A DNA stretch of 32,291 bases from positions 1-32,291 of the forward strand of contig JBLGEO010000044.1 of the NCBI GenBank assembly GCA_047445235.1. Reading direction: 5' to 3'. The stretch is from JBDSRX01 sp047445235 (GTDB taxonomy: Bacteria > Patescibacteriota > Dojkabacteria > J137). The position numbers were made by a program, and so were the translations under genes. The notes beneath the pieces were generated by a model that was given only the letters and a program-made list of their open reading frames with translations, was not told the DNA's origin and did no database searches. Numbering within the stretch: the stretch's first letter is position 1; each line of letters opens with the position of its first letter. Shown piece after piece: positions 1-7,966 of this stretch.

Positions 1-1898
1 ACCAACATGATTGGCTCTAATAATACTGGATCTGCTTTTTTAATAGCATTTTTAACTCCATAGAATGCACAAGATCTAAATGTATCTGTGTTTGAGTCAA
101 CTTCATGGTATGTACCATCTGTAATCTCAACTTCAATATCTACAACTGGGAATCCTCCTAGAGGTCCTGCTGTAATAGATTCCTGGAATCCCTTATCAAT
201 TGCTGGAATATATTCTCTTGGAATAGATCCTCCTTTGATAGAGTCTTTAAAGTTATATCCAGCTCCTCTTTCTCTTGGTCTAACAATCATATCAATATCA
301 GCATATTGTCCAGCTCCACCTGATTGCTTCTTTAGAAGTTCTCTGTGTTCTGCTTCTTCTTTGATTGTTTCTCTATAAGCAACCTGTGGTTTACCCATTG
401 TTACTTCAATTCCATATTCTCTTTTCATAATATCTACCTTGATATCCAAGTGAAGTTCTCCCATTCCAGAGATAATAACTTGTCCAGTTTCAGGATCAGT
501 TTTTGCTCTGAAAGTAGGGTCTTCTGAAATTAGTTTACCTAATACCTCAGACATCTTTTCTTGATCAGATTTTGTTTTTGGCTCGATAGCGAAAGAAACA
601 ACTGGCTCTGGGAAGTTAATACTTTCTAGAATTACTGGATATTTCTCATCTGAAATTGTTTCTCCAGTTCTTGTATCTTTAAATCCAACGATAGCAGCAA
701 TGTCTCCAGCTTTTACTTCTTTTACTTCTTCTCTGTGGTTTGCATGCATTAAGATAATTCTACCAACTCTTTCTTTAATTCCTTTTGAGCTATTGTATAC
801 ATAACTTCCTGCCTCTAATTTACCTGAGTAAACTCTAAAGAAAGCTAAGTTTCCAACATGTGGGTCAACTGCAAGCTTAAATACTAAACCAGCAAATGGA
901 TCTTTTTCGTCCAGTTCTCTAGTTACAAATGCTCCAGTATCTGGATCTGTAGCAGGGATTTGACCTTTTAGTGCTTTTTCCTCGCCAGTTTCTTTATCTA
1001 CGTAAGTATGAGACTTATCTAAAGGAGAAGGTAAATATAAACAAACATTGTCTAGCATAGCCTGAACTCCTTTATTTCTTAAAGAAGATCCAGCCATAAC
1101 AGGGAATAGCTTTAACTCTAATGTTGCTTTTCTTACTCCAGCTTCTAGTTCATCTCCAGAAATTTCTTTTCCTTCTAAATACTTAGTTGCAATATCATCG
1201 TCTGCATCTGCAACAACTTCTATTAACTTTGTTCTCCATTCTAGTGCTTTTGCTAGTAAATCTCCTTCTACTGGTTTTGTTTCAATATTTTTTCCCTCAT
1301 CGTCTAAATGGATCTTAGTTTCCATTCTTACTAAGTCAACAATTCCACTGAAATCATTTTCAACACCAACTGGTATAGAAATTGGAACTGCTTTCTCAGT
1401 TAAATGCTCTGTAATTGAGTCATAAGACTTATAGAAATCTGCTCCAATATTATCTAATTTATTAATGTAGCACATTCTTGGAACTCTGTATTTTTCTGCT
1501 TGGAACCAAACCTTAGAAGATTGAGGTTCCACACCCATCTTTCCATCAAACACAACAATTGCTCCGTCTAGAACTCTTAAAGATCTTTCTACTTCTGCAG
1601 TAAAGTCAACATGACCCGGTGTATCGATAATATTAATTCTGTATAATTGATCATGTAAAGACCAGAAAGCTGTTGTAGCAGCAGACTGAATAGTAATTCC
1701 TCTTTCTCTCTCCTGAGGCATAAAGTCCATTTCTGCAGCTCCTTCGTGAACTTCTCCTACTTTATGTTTTCTACCTGTAAAGAATAGAATTCTCTCTGTT
1801 GTTGTTGTTTTACCTGCATCAACGTGTGCAATAATTCCAATATTTCTATAGAACTTGGTATCTTTTACCTTGGTGTAATCTAAATGAGACTCAGCCAT
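1..1898 (-). CDS. fusA: Elongation factor G, C-terminus missing (partial)
   Basis: EF-G is the translational GTPase that drives ribosomal translocation and, with RRF, ribosome recycling. The frame opens at ATG 1898 (MAESHLDYTKVKDTKFYRN) and stays open to the window edge, giving 632 residues; EF-G is normally about 700, so roughly the last 65 residues lie outside. Visible motifs in order: P-loop AHVDAGKTT, switch I RGITI, DTPGHVDF, NKLD (usually NKMD), then domain II with the run VGRIILMHANHREEV, and domains III-IV with MGELHLDIKVD and GGAGQYAD. All G-domain motifs are present, so it should be active. No Shine-Dalgarno is visible before the start. The next gene upstream on the same strand ends at 2049, leaving a 150-bp gap that probably holds the promoter. 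Identification is very secure. Confidence 0.97.
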   Translation of the reverse strand, partial: MAESHLDYTKVKDTKFYRNIGIIAHVDAGKTTTTERILFFTGRKHKVGEVHEGAAEMDFMPQERERGITIQSAATTAFWSLHDQLYRINIIDTPGHVDFTAEVERSLRVLDGAIVVFDGKMGVEPQSSKVWFQAEKYRVPRMCYINKLDNIGADFYKSYDSITEHLTEKAVPISIPVGVENDFSGIVDLVRMETKIHLDDEGKNIETKPVEGDLLAKALEWRTKLIEVVADADDDIATKYLEGKEISGDELEAGVRKATLELKLFPVMAGSSLRNKGVQAMLDNVCLYLPSPLDKSHTYVDKETGEEKALKGQIPATDPDTGAFVTRELDEKDPFAGLVFKLAVDPHVGNLAFFRVYSGKLEAGSYVYNSSKGIKERVGRIILMHANHREEVKEVKAGDIAAIVGFKDTRTGETISDEKYPVILESINFPEPVVSFAIEPKTKSDQEKMSEVLGKLISEDPTFRAKTDPETGQVIISGMGELHLDIKVDIMKREYGIEVTMGKPQVAYRETIKEEAEHRELLKKQSGGAGQYADIDMIVRPRERGAGYNFKDSIKGGSIPREYIPAIDKGFQESITAGPLGGFPVVDIEVEITDGTYHEVDSNTDTFRSCAFYGVKNAIKKADPVLLEPIML

Positions 1899-2048
1899 AT
1901 ATGACTTTTAATAATTAATAAAGATTCTTAATTTAAGTTTTAAACAAAATCCGGTGGGAAATTGGCAAAGAAGTATCCCATAAAAAGGGCAGAAAATCAA
2001 TATGCTACAGTGACATCCAACTCTTTTAGAGACTCAAATCAATTTTTA

Positions 2049-3944
2049 TTAGTATGGAAAACCATACGAATATCCGTAGCCATAACCATCACCGTAAATT
2101 CCACCTTCTAGAATCTGAGATAATCTAGTATAACCAGCATCAGTAGCGGGACTAACATTCTCAAATGGTTCAGATAAGAATCTATCCATTGCCCAACCAT
2201 TAACGCTTCCTGTGTATGTCTTCCCATGATATTGGAAAAGAACTGAATAGTTTACATTTGAGTATCCAAAGTAAGGATAAGATGCTGGGTAAGATAAAGC
2301 ACTTATAGTTGGATACTTATTAGCTAAGTCCAAAACAAAAGATGCTGGGTATGATGTTGGGTAATAGTTATAGTAACTATCATAGTAAATATACTGTCTA
2401 ATAAGCACATTTACAACCTCACCACCTATATTTACGGTTCTAGCAAATTCAGTTGTTCCAAATGGTCCGTAAGATCTAAAGTTCTTCAACAAATAGTTGT
2501 AGTCTGCATTAGTATCGTATTGTTCAAACAAATAAGTAGAGTAGTCGTTTAGTGTGGTTAGAGAGTAATTTAAATTAGGAACATTTGGTCCAAATCTTTT
2601 CATTAAATCTGCGAATGTTGCATCTCCATTAGTACCAGGAGTATAGAATTTTCTATCTTTATAGTAATCTGCGTTTGGTAGAGCAGCCGGAGTATTTTTA
2701 GAAGAAAGATAAGCTATTTCAGTATCGTTCACTGGAAGTATTAAGTCCTGATTGGTTTCTTTTAAATAATTACCTATTCTATTTGCATATTCAACTCTAT
2801 CGAATACGTAGTTAGACCAGTCAACAGTTCTAACATCTGAACTTGCAACATTTTGAAATTCGGAGCTAACAACACTAAAATCCGTTAATTTATATTCAAC
2901 TTTATAATCCCTAGAATATATAAGTGTTTCTGGTGCTACATGATCTACGTAAGTTTTAGAATTACTTATTTCAAACGATTGTGCATCAACTGTATTTATT
3001 GATACTAAATTGATGTTTCCATCAGCATCTAAATAAGGTGCTACTGCAGGGTTTGTATTATCTGCACAGCCATATTTAGAAGTTATTTGAATTTCGTAAA
3101 AAGTCTTATTTGCCTGTTGATATACTCTTTGAATAGTTGCATTCCCTCCGAAATAATTACTAATTATATTGTTTAAAACTGCGAACGAAACAGGACCAGA
3201 GACTGGGTTGTAGTTTGGTACTGGGTAACTTAATATGTCACTAGACTGCTGGTCGTACCAGTAAGATTTATAAGTCTGTTTTATAGCGTAATCACCTCCA
3301 GCATAAGAGTAAGTCTCGTTAATATTTTGACCGTAATGTGAGTTAAAGAATCCTTTTAATGTTCCATCAGGATATTCATTATTTCTTACATAGTAAGAGT
3401 TGTTAGAGTCAAAAAATTCTGAAGATATATATCTACCTGGAGAAACGTATGAATATAAATAACCACAAACATCTGAAATTTGTCCAGGTGTTATAGCCTC
3501 TGTAGTTTTTCTATAATTATATTTTGTTAAATCCGGCTGTTCGTTTGGTCCAACTGCAACATTATTGCCACTAGAACCTAATCCAATTGGTAAACCTGTA
3601 GCTGGATCCACTGTTACATAACCAGAATTTCCAGAAAATTTACTTTTTGTTCCAGGAGTTGCAGTTTGTGAATTCTGATTTCCAGTTGGATTTATATTTG
3701 AGTTTACAGATGTTTTAGGATTATTTTTAACAATCTGAGATAAAATGTCAGCCTTCTGAGCAGGGTTTTCTTCAATTTTCTTTGCATCAGCAATTTCTTG
3801 TGAACTATTATTATTATTAATTACAAGAAAAACTAAAACAATTGATATTACAGAAAATACCGCTACACCAAGAAAAATAACAATTCTAGATTTTGGATTT
3901 GCAACATACTTCTTAAACTCTTCCAAAAATGATTCATTTTCCAT
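2049..3944 (-). CDS. Tyr-rich membrane-anchored extracellular protein, function unknown
   Basis: I do not recognise a family. The 631-residue product has a short charged cytoplasmic N-terminus, one strong transmembrane helix at about residues 21-43, a Ser/Asn/Pro/Thr-rich spacer to about residue 130, and a long exported region unusually rich in Tyr, Asn, Ser and Pro. The last 18 residues (GGIYGDGYGYGYSYGFPY) contain six Tyr. Only two Cys are evident in the exported part (VCGYLY and KYGCAD). It starts 15 bp after the stop of the Cys-repeat gene on the same strand, so the two are probably one surface-protein operon. The composition suggests a structural or adhesive envelope protein; this is inference. 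The reading frame is secure. Confidence 0.85.
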   Translation of the reverse strand: MENESFLEEFKKYVANPKSRIVIFLGVAVFSVISIVLVFLVINNNNSSQEIADAKKIEENPAQKADILSQIVKNNPKTSVNSNINPTGNQNSQTATPGTKSKFSGNSGYVTVDPATGLPIGLGSSGNNVAVGPNEQPDLTKYNYRKTTEAITPGQISDVCGYLYSYVSPGRYISSEFFDSNNSYYVRNNEYPDGTLKGFFNSHYGQNINETYSYAGGDYAIKQTYKSYWYDQQSSDILSYPVPNYNPVSGPVSFAVLNNIISNYFGGNATIQRVYQQANKTFYEIQITSKYGCADNTNPAVAPYLDADGNINLVSINTVDAQSFEISNSKTYVDHVAPETLIYSRDYKVEYKLTDFSVVSSEFQNVASSDVRTVDWSNYVFDRVEYANRIGNYLKETNQDLILPVNDTEIAYLSSKNTPAALPNADYYKDRKFYTPGTNGDATFADLMKRFGPNVPNLNYSLTTLNDYSTYLFEQYDTNADYNYLLKNFRSYGPFGTTEFARTVNIGGEVVNVLIRQYIYYDSYYNYYPTSYPASFVLDLANKYPTISALSYPASYPYFGYSNVNYSVLFQYHGKTYTGSVNGWAMDRFLSEPFENVSPATDAGYTRLSQILEGGIYGDGYGYGYSYGFPY

Positions 3945-3959
3945 AAAATTAAATAAAGG

Positions 3960-4418
3960 TTAAATACAAGTTTTAAATTGACAACTATTATTAGGATCTC
4001 TAGCAACATAACTTCCATCTGGACAAATCTTTATATCTTGAGTACAAGCACTAACTGAAGTCGTTGGGCAATCCTCAAATTCACAATTAGTTGCTGGATT
4101 TCGACCTACAGAAGATCCATCAGGACAAGCTTTCAAATCATTCGTACATGCTTTTGTTGCTGGACATTCTTTAAATTCACAATTCTTTGTTGCATCTCTA
4201 CCTACAGCAGATCCATCTGGACATAATTTAGCTTCCAATGTACAGGCGATACTTCCAGGAGGTATAACAGAGGTTGGAGTAGATTTATTCATTAAGTAAT
4301 AAATGAAACCGAAACCACCAACGCAAATCAGGCAGATAAAGGCAAGTACAAAACAGGAAACGAAAATCAGTGTTTTTTGATTCATCTTGAGGAAGTAATA
4401 TATTAACTTCTTACTCAT
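3960..4418 (-). CDS. Membrane-anchored protein with three four-Cys CPDGS repeats
   Basis: The 152-residue product has an N-terminal transmembrane helix (about residues 16-43) followed by three tandem domains of identical cysteine spacing, C-x6-C-x13-C-x4-C: C59/C66/C80/C85, C91/C98/C112/C117 and C125/C132/C146/C151. Each carries CPDGS at the second Cys, an Arg (V-x-R), and a CEF/CQF-xx-C ending. Such a small disulfide-rich module (Kazal-like in size) fits an exported surface protein; no protease-inhibitor loop can be assigned. An internal Met at residue 12 (position 4385) is an alternative start: a TAGAAT on the minus strand overlaps the first ATG, and starting at Met12 would still leave a complete signal anchor. 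It heads the operon with the Tyr-rich gene and diverges from the GT-C gene. Confidence 0.83.
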   Translation of the reverse strand: MSKKLIYYFLKMNQKTLIFVSCFVLAFICLICVGGFGFIYYLMNKSTPTSVIPPGSIACTLEAKLCPDGSAVGRDATKNCEFKECPATKACTNDLKACPDGSSVGRNPATNCEFEDCPTTSVSACTQDIKICPDGSYVARDPNNSCQFKTCI

Positions 4419-4473
4419 TCTACAATAAATTGATATAGGATATAACTATTTTGTACTAAGAAATTTAAGAATT

Positions 4474-4482
4474 TGCTATTAT
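4474..4482 (+). promoter_or_regulatory. Extended -10 promoter, leaderless start of GT-C gene
   Basis: TG-C-TATTAT is an extended -10 box whose last T lies 6 nt before ATG 4489. Transcription would begin at or next to the A of the start codon, so the mRNA should be leaderless. No Shine-Dalgarno is present. Confidence 0.5.
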
Positions 4483-4488
4483 AGATCT

Positions 4489-6246
4489 ATGAAGAAATCA
4501 CTTTTAGTAATTGGCTTACTGGCTCTGTTTATTTTGACACTGATCCTAAACGGTTCACCTTTTATTTTTGGAGATGGTTATGGATACTTCCATAATGCAA
4601 AAACATTAACAACAACTGGTACATTTCTACAAACAAACAAACCTGAATACTTTCCATACACAGGACATGCAGTGACAGAAGAGAGTGGTAAGTTTGTAAC
4701 AGTTTACCCTCCTGGAAGTTCTCTATTAATGTGGCCCTTTCTTTCCATTTCCAAACTAATTTCATCGGGAACGGTGTATTCGGATTACTACAAAGCTTTT
4801 GATGGGCATTCACTTGCAGATGGAGTAGCAGTTTTGCTTGCTGCAAGCTTTTATATGATTCTTGCTGTCTTAATAATTTATAAGCTTTTAAGAGGTCTAG
4901 GATTTTCAACAAAGATAACATTGGTGAGCTTAACTGCAGTCTATTTGGGAAGTTACATAATTACATATACTGAACAGTTTGCATCTTACTCTCATATATA
5001 CGAAATATTTGCAGTTTCACTTTTACTATATTGCCTTTATCTATTTGGTAGGAGATTTGAATATAGATACATGCTCTTTGCCGGACTTGCGACAGGCTTG
5101 CTAGTTCTTACTAGACCAATAGATGCTGTGATTGTATTACCTATATTTATATTTATTGCAATTTACAGAAATCGAAAGGCTTTAACTTACTATTTATTAG
5201 GAGGAGCCCCCTTTGCGTTTCTATTTCTGGCGTTCAACTACACTTCGTATGGTAACGCTTTATCTACAGGCTACGGTTCTACGGAAAAGCTCTTTGATTT
5301 TTCTAAATTTAATTTAGGAAATTTATTATTTTCAGATGTTCGAGGTTGGTTTTTCTATTCTCCAATTATGATATTGGCTTCTATAGGATTAATTCTATAC
5401 GCTAGAAAGAACAAACCTTCGTTCTTAATCTATCTAGCACCTTGTATTTTATTAATCGCACTTTATTCATTCTGGCCTAATTGGTGGGGAGGAGATAGTT
5501 TGGGACAGAGATTTTTAATGGTTCTAGTTCCATTTATGGCTATTGGTTTAGCAAATTTGTTGAAGATGATTAGGGATTTTAGATTTGCTAGCCTATACAA
5601 ACCTTTAATACTTTTTGTAATTGTAATCTGCACTTTCTATTCTCTAATAGTTACAGCACTGTATAGAGTAACTCCGACTGCAATTTTATATGCAGAAAAC
5701 TTAGATACTGCTGCTAGATATCCCGAAGTCACACCTGCAGAAAGATTCACACCTATCGATATACTTTCTTACCACCTTTCTGCAATTATGATTGATGGAT
5801 TTGGAACACAACGATACTGGAATGACATACAGAAAGGATTTAATGGTGGTAGAAGCTTAGCACTATTAGCAGCTGGATTAACAGACCCACTAGCTAGAAT
5901 AGAAAGAGTTTCCGATAGAGAATTTATCCTGCACTTAATTCCAAACAATGCTGGTAAAAGTATGCTTACAAATATTACCGTAGGGATTGTTCAGAAAGAT
6001 AAATACACAACTTTCAATATTGCTAATGCAAACTTTACAAAAGCATCGGAAATAAAATTTAACTGTATTGAAGATATTAATTGCTCTGCAGATTGGAAAG
6101 GAACAGATGCTGGAACTGGATATGAAAGAGAGATATTACCAAAGAAAACTACTGACTTGAAAGAAGTAAACTATAGTTCAGATTTGAAAGTAGACTTTAA
6201 AGCAGATCAGACTGTAAACTTTGTAGATTATAAATTGAAATATTGA
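4489..6246 (+). CDS. GT-C type multi-membrane-spanning glycosyltransferase-like protein
   Basis: A 585-residue polytopic membrane protein: an N-terminal helix, a large first loop with an acidic GDGYGYFHNAKTL motif (D29) and YPPGSSLLMWPF, then about eight more hydrophobic helices to residue ~400 and a soluble C-terminal part (~415-585). This is the layout of GT-C fold enzymes (ArnT/PMT/mannosyltransferase type), in which the first-loop Asp/Glu is catalytic and the sugar comes from a polyprenyl-phosphate donor. By analogy it would glycosylate an envelope lipid or protein on the outer face of the membrane. The acceptor cannot be read from the sequence, and a transport or lipid-modifying role is not excluded. 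It is monocistronic, between a divergent promoter region and structured repeat copy 1. Confidence 0.65.
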   Translation: MKKSLLVIGLLALFILTLILNGSPFIFGDGYGYFHNAKTLTTTGTFLQTNKPEYFPYTGHAVTEESGKFVTVYPPGSSLLMWPFLSISKLISSGTVYSDYYKAFDGHSLADGVAVLLAASFYMILAVLIIYKLLRGLGFSTKITLVSLTAVYLGSYIITYTEQFASYSHIYEIFAVSLLLYCLYLFGRRFEYRYMLFAGLATGLLVLTRPIDAVIVLPIFIFIAIYRNRKALTYYLLGGAPFAFLFLAFNYTSYGNALSTGYGSTEKLFDFSKFNLGNLLFSDVRGWFFYSPIMILASIGLILYARKNKPSFLIYLAPCILLIALYSFWPNWWGGDSLGQRFLMVLVPFMAIGLANLLKMIRDFRFASLYKPLILFVIVICTFYSLIVTALYRVTPTAILYAENLDTAARYPEVTPAERFTPIDILSYHLSAIMIDGFGTQRYWNDIQKGFNGGRSLALLAAGLTDPLARIERVSDREFILHLIPNNAGKSMLTNITVGIVQKDKYTTFNIANANFTKASEIKFNCIEDINCSADWKGTDAGTGYEREILPKKTTDLKEVNYSSDLKVDFKADQTVNFVDYKLKY

Positions 6247-6283
6247 ACCTTAACTGACCTGGATGATTTGTCACTTTCTCGCG

Positions 6284-6457
6284 ATTGGGGGTTTGAGGGA
6301 AAATGCTTTTTGACTTCCACATCGACTTCTTCAAAAACCATTTACCCTCAAAACTTTTGCAGCACTTTTAGTTATAAAAGTGCGAATGAGAATACTGACG
6401 CAAAGCAAACAATGAATAACCTTGAGAATTTATTAAAGGTGGTAACGGCTTTGCCGC
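6284..6457 (+). repeat. Structured intergenic repeat, copy 1
   Basis: The gap between the convergent GT-C and alkyltransferase genes is filled by an element that recurs at 14081-14247. Parts: hairpin A (GTTTGAGGGAAAATG 6291-6305 with CATTTACCCTCAAAAC 6339-6354, continued by CTTTTTGA/TCAAAAA); TTTTGCA; hairpin B (GCACTTTT 6362-6369, loop AGTTAT, AAAAGTGC 6376-6383); a spacer with GCAAAGC (6400-6406) that can pair with GCTTTGC (6448-6454); and the ending GGTAACGGCTTTGCCGCC. The stop codon of the minus-strand alkyltransferase (6458-6460) follows immediately. A 79-codon plus-strand ORF across it is incidental: copy 2 does not keep that frame. Candidate roles are non-autonomous mobile element, structured RNA or bidirectional terminator. 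Confidence 0.75.
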
Positions 6458-6769
6458 CTAGAACGAAAAATGATACTTTTCTAAATCAACTTTCTTTTCC
6501 TCAGTAAATACAATTCCATCGTTCTCTAATCTTTGTTTCTGTTCTTGCCATCCTCCTAACGAAAACTTTTCTGCAAGCGAACCGTCTTTTGCAACAACTC
6601 TATGACAAGGTACATTTCTGTCTTGGTTTCCATAAACTGCCCATCCAACTTTTCTTGCGTCTTTGCTTCCAACAAATTTAGCAACTTCTCCATAGGTAGT
6701 TACTTTTCCTTTTGGAATTTTTGCAACTGCTGCTCTAATTTTTACGAATAAAGATTCTTTTTCTTCCAT
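6458..6769 (-). CDS. MGMT-family methylated-DNA--protein cysteine methyltransferase (short form)
   Basis: At 103 residues this is only the DNA-binding/active-site domain of O6-alkylguanine-DNA alkyltransferases (Ada/Ogt/MGMT). It has the wing segment IPKGKVTTYGEVAKFVG, the GWAVYGN motif and the active-site motif VPCHRVV with Cys55 as methyl acceptor. Alkyltransferase-like (ATL) proteins have Trp or Ala in place of this Cys, so the protein could still transfer alkyl groups. It lacks the usual N-terminal RNase-H-like domain. Its stop codon abuts structured repeat copy 1. With the Mpg gene 440 bp upstream on the same strand it makes a small alkylation-repair neighbourhood. Confidence 0.88.
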   Translation of the reverse strand: MEEKESLFVKIRAAVAKIPKGKVTTYGEVAKFVGSKDARKVGWAVYGNQDRNVPCHRVVAKDGSLAEKFSLGGWQEQKQRLENDGIVFTEEKKVDLEKYHFSF

Positions 6770-6818
6770 ATCTTGAAATATTTTACTAATATATGCGAAT
6801 TATATAGTAGATACTTAT

Positions 6819-6824
6819 TATAAT
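6819..6824 (+). promoter_or_regulatory. -10 box for the micro-ORF
   Basis: A perfect TATAAT ends 8 nt before ATG 6833 of the small Arg-rich ORF, which would give a nearly leaderless transcript. No clear -35 was seen. Confidence 0.45.
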
Positions 6825-6832
6825 ACAAATTT

Positions 6833-6907
6833 ATGGGAATTTTCTTTTTTAGAAGACCATTGTTAAGAAGAAGACTTTTCAGAAGAAGATTGTTCTGGAG
6901 AATCTAA
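6833..6907 (+). CDS. 24-residue Arg/Phe/Leu-rich micro-ORF
   Basis: ATG 6833 opens a 24-codon frame ending at TAA 6905-6907. It begins MGIFFFRRPLLRRR, goes on with LFRRRLF and ends WRI; 9 of 24 residues are Arg and most others are Phe, Leu or Ile. A perfect TATAAT sits 8 nt upstream. The segment fills most of the gap between the divergently placed alkyltransferase start and the mpg stop, and its last four bases overlap the mpg stop on the other strand. The composition resembles a cationic amphipathic peptide. It is too short to be proven from one sequence; the arginines are all AGA, so it could be a chance purine-rich tract, although the promoter placement argues otherwise. Confidence 0.4.
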   Translation: MGIFFFRRPLLRRRLFRRRLFWRI

Positions 6908-7479
6908 TTCTTACGAGAAAGATATTGAGACTCAATAAAGAATCGGTAATCAAAGTTTTTAGCTTTTGAAATCCCGATTCTTTTGTTTTTTAGTATTAAT
7001 GTTTCATCTAACTTAAAACCATCATCAATTAGAAATAATTCTGAATCTTCAGAAGTTAGATCTATTCCGTCTAAACTTTTAGTTATTCCTAAAGCTTTTG
7101 TTAATTTTCCTGGACCAGAAGTTAAATCTTTCAAATTTTCTTTCACTCTAGCAGTTTTCATAAATTCAATTCCCTCAATTGGGTCTAAAGCTCGAATTAA
7201 GACACTCGTTGGAACATTGCAAACTACATCAAAACAGACTTGCTGATGAATAGAGTAAAGATATGCAACTCCAGGTTTTGTAAAAAGTGACTTTGTTCTT
7301 TTTGTTTCTCCTTTAAAAGAATGAGCAGCTTCATCTTGATCAGCAAGATAAGCCTCAACTTCTACAATTCTGCCAGTAATAGTTTGACCATCAAATTTAT
7401 GTACAAGCACTTTCCCAAGTAATTCGGGCGCAACAAGTAGAGCAGATCGATTGTAAAAGGGCCTTAATAGTGTTTTCAT
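6904..7479 (-). CDS. mpg: 3-methyladenine DNA glycosylase (AAG/MPG family)
   Basis: A base-excision-repair glycosylase that removes alkylated purines such as 3-methyladenine. The 191-residue product covers the whole family: LLRPFYNRSALLVAPELLGK, the active-site segment GRIVEVEAYLADQDEAAHS with the catalytic Glu, FTKPGVAYLYSIHQQVCFDVVC (usually YxYGMHxCLNVV), VLIRALDPIEG, and SGPGKLTKALGI, a family signature. The intercalating aromatic and general-base region look intact. The tRNA-Thr gene lies 42 bp upstream on the same strand and may share a transcript. Identification is secure. Confidence 0.93.
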   Translation of the reverse strand: MKTLLRPFYNRSALLVAPELLGKVLVHKFDGQTITGRIVEVEAYLADQDEAAHSFKGETKRTKSLFTKPGVAYLYSIHQQVCFDVVCNVPTSVLIRALDPIEGIEFMKTARVKENLKDLTSGPGKLTKALGITKSLDGIDLTSEDSELFLIDDGFKLDETLILKNKRIGISKAKNFDYRFFIESQYLSRKN

Positions 7480-7520
7480 GCTTTAATAACTATCTAATGC
7501 ATTCTATTCTTTCTTGATAA

Positions 7521-7593
7521 AGCCGCTTAGAAGATTCGAACTTCTGACCCTCTGTTTACGATACAGATGCTCTACCAGCTGAGCTAAAGCGGC
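7521..7593 (-). tRNA. tRNA-Thr (anticodon CGU)
   Basis: Read on the minus strand: acceptor GCCGCTT pairs with AAGCGGC; D-arm AGCTCAGCTGGTAGAGC; anticodon stem TCTGT/ACAGA with loop ATCGTAA, so the anticodon is CGT, which reads ACG (Thr); T-arm with GTTCGAATC. The discriminator is at 7521 and no CCA is encoded. Confidence 0.93.
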
Positions 7594-7966
7594 GTGAATG
7601 AATTATATACAATTTTCATGTAAAAAATTCATAAATTAAAAAATATGTATTTTGTCACTAGAGATCAGTATCTCATTAGTGGTAAATGTTCTATAGGACA
7701 CTATCGTTGAATTTACTTTTTTTATAAAGTAACTTTATAAATTAAATATAAAAATTAAATATAAAAATTTATTCTGTACGACTATAGGATAACCTATCCG
7801 AGAAAACTATTTGATCGAAAGCACTATAATCTTTATATATAAATAATTATATTTGATTTTACTTTTAAAATACCCTAAACTAAATCTAGTTACTTTTCTG
7901 TAACTTTTACCTGTAAATTAAATAGGTACATATGTGGACAAGTATTAAGTAAATATTTTTTATTTT
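7594..7966. promoter_or_regulatory. AT-rich intergenic region with several palindromes
   Basis: No gene is seen in these 373 bases between tRNA-Thr and the first DUF3494 gene. It holds a bulged hairpin (CACTAGAGAT 7656-7665 with ATCTCATTAGTG 7670-7681), a perfect palindrome (TTTATAAAGT-A-ACTTTATAAA, 7721-7741), a tandem 13-bp repeat (ATTAAATATAAAA twice, 7741-7766) and a short palindrome GGATA-ACC-TATCC (7787-7799). Near the 3' end TGGACA (7935-7940) lies 17 bp from TTTTAT (7958-7963), a possible promoter for the surface cassette; it would favour ATG 7973 over 7967 as a leaderless start. These sites look like the control region of the DUF3494/sortase operon, but binding proteins cannot be inferred. 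Confidence 0.5.

Noticed and set aside
2028..2048. Intrinsic terminator downstream of the Tyr-rich gene
   Set aside because: Only a very short CTCT/AGAG stem without a clear T-run is present; not strong enough to call.
4562..4921. 119-codon minus-strand ORF
   Set aside because: It is antisense to the strongly supported GT-C membrane protein and its Leu/Gln/His-rich product has no recognisable pattern.
6268..6507. 79-codon plus-strand ORF across structured repeat copy 1
   Set aside because: It covers hairpins, runs into the antisense of the alkyltransferase gene and the frame is not kept in copy 2, where a stop follows soon after the equivalent position.
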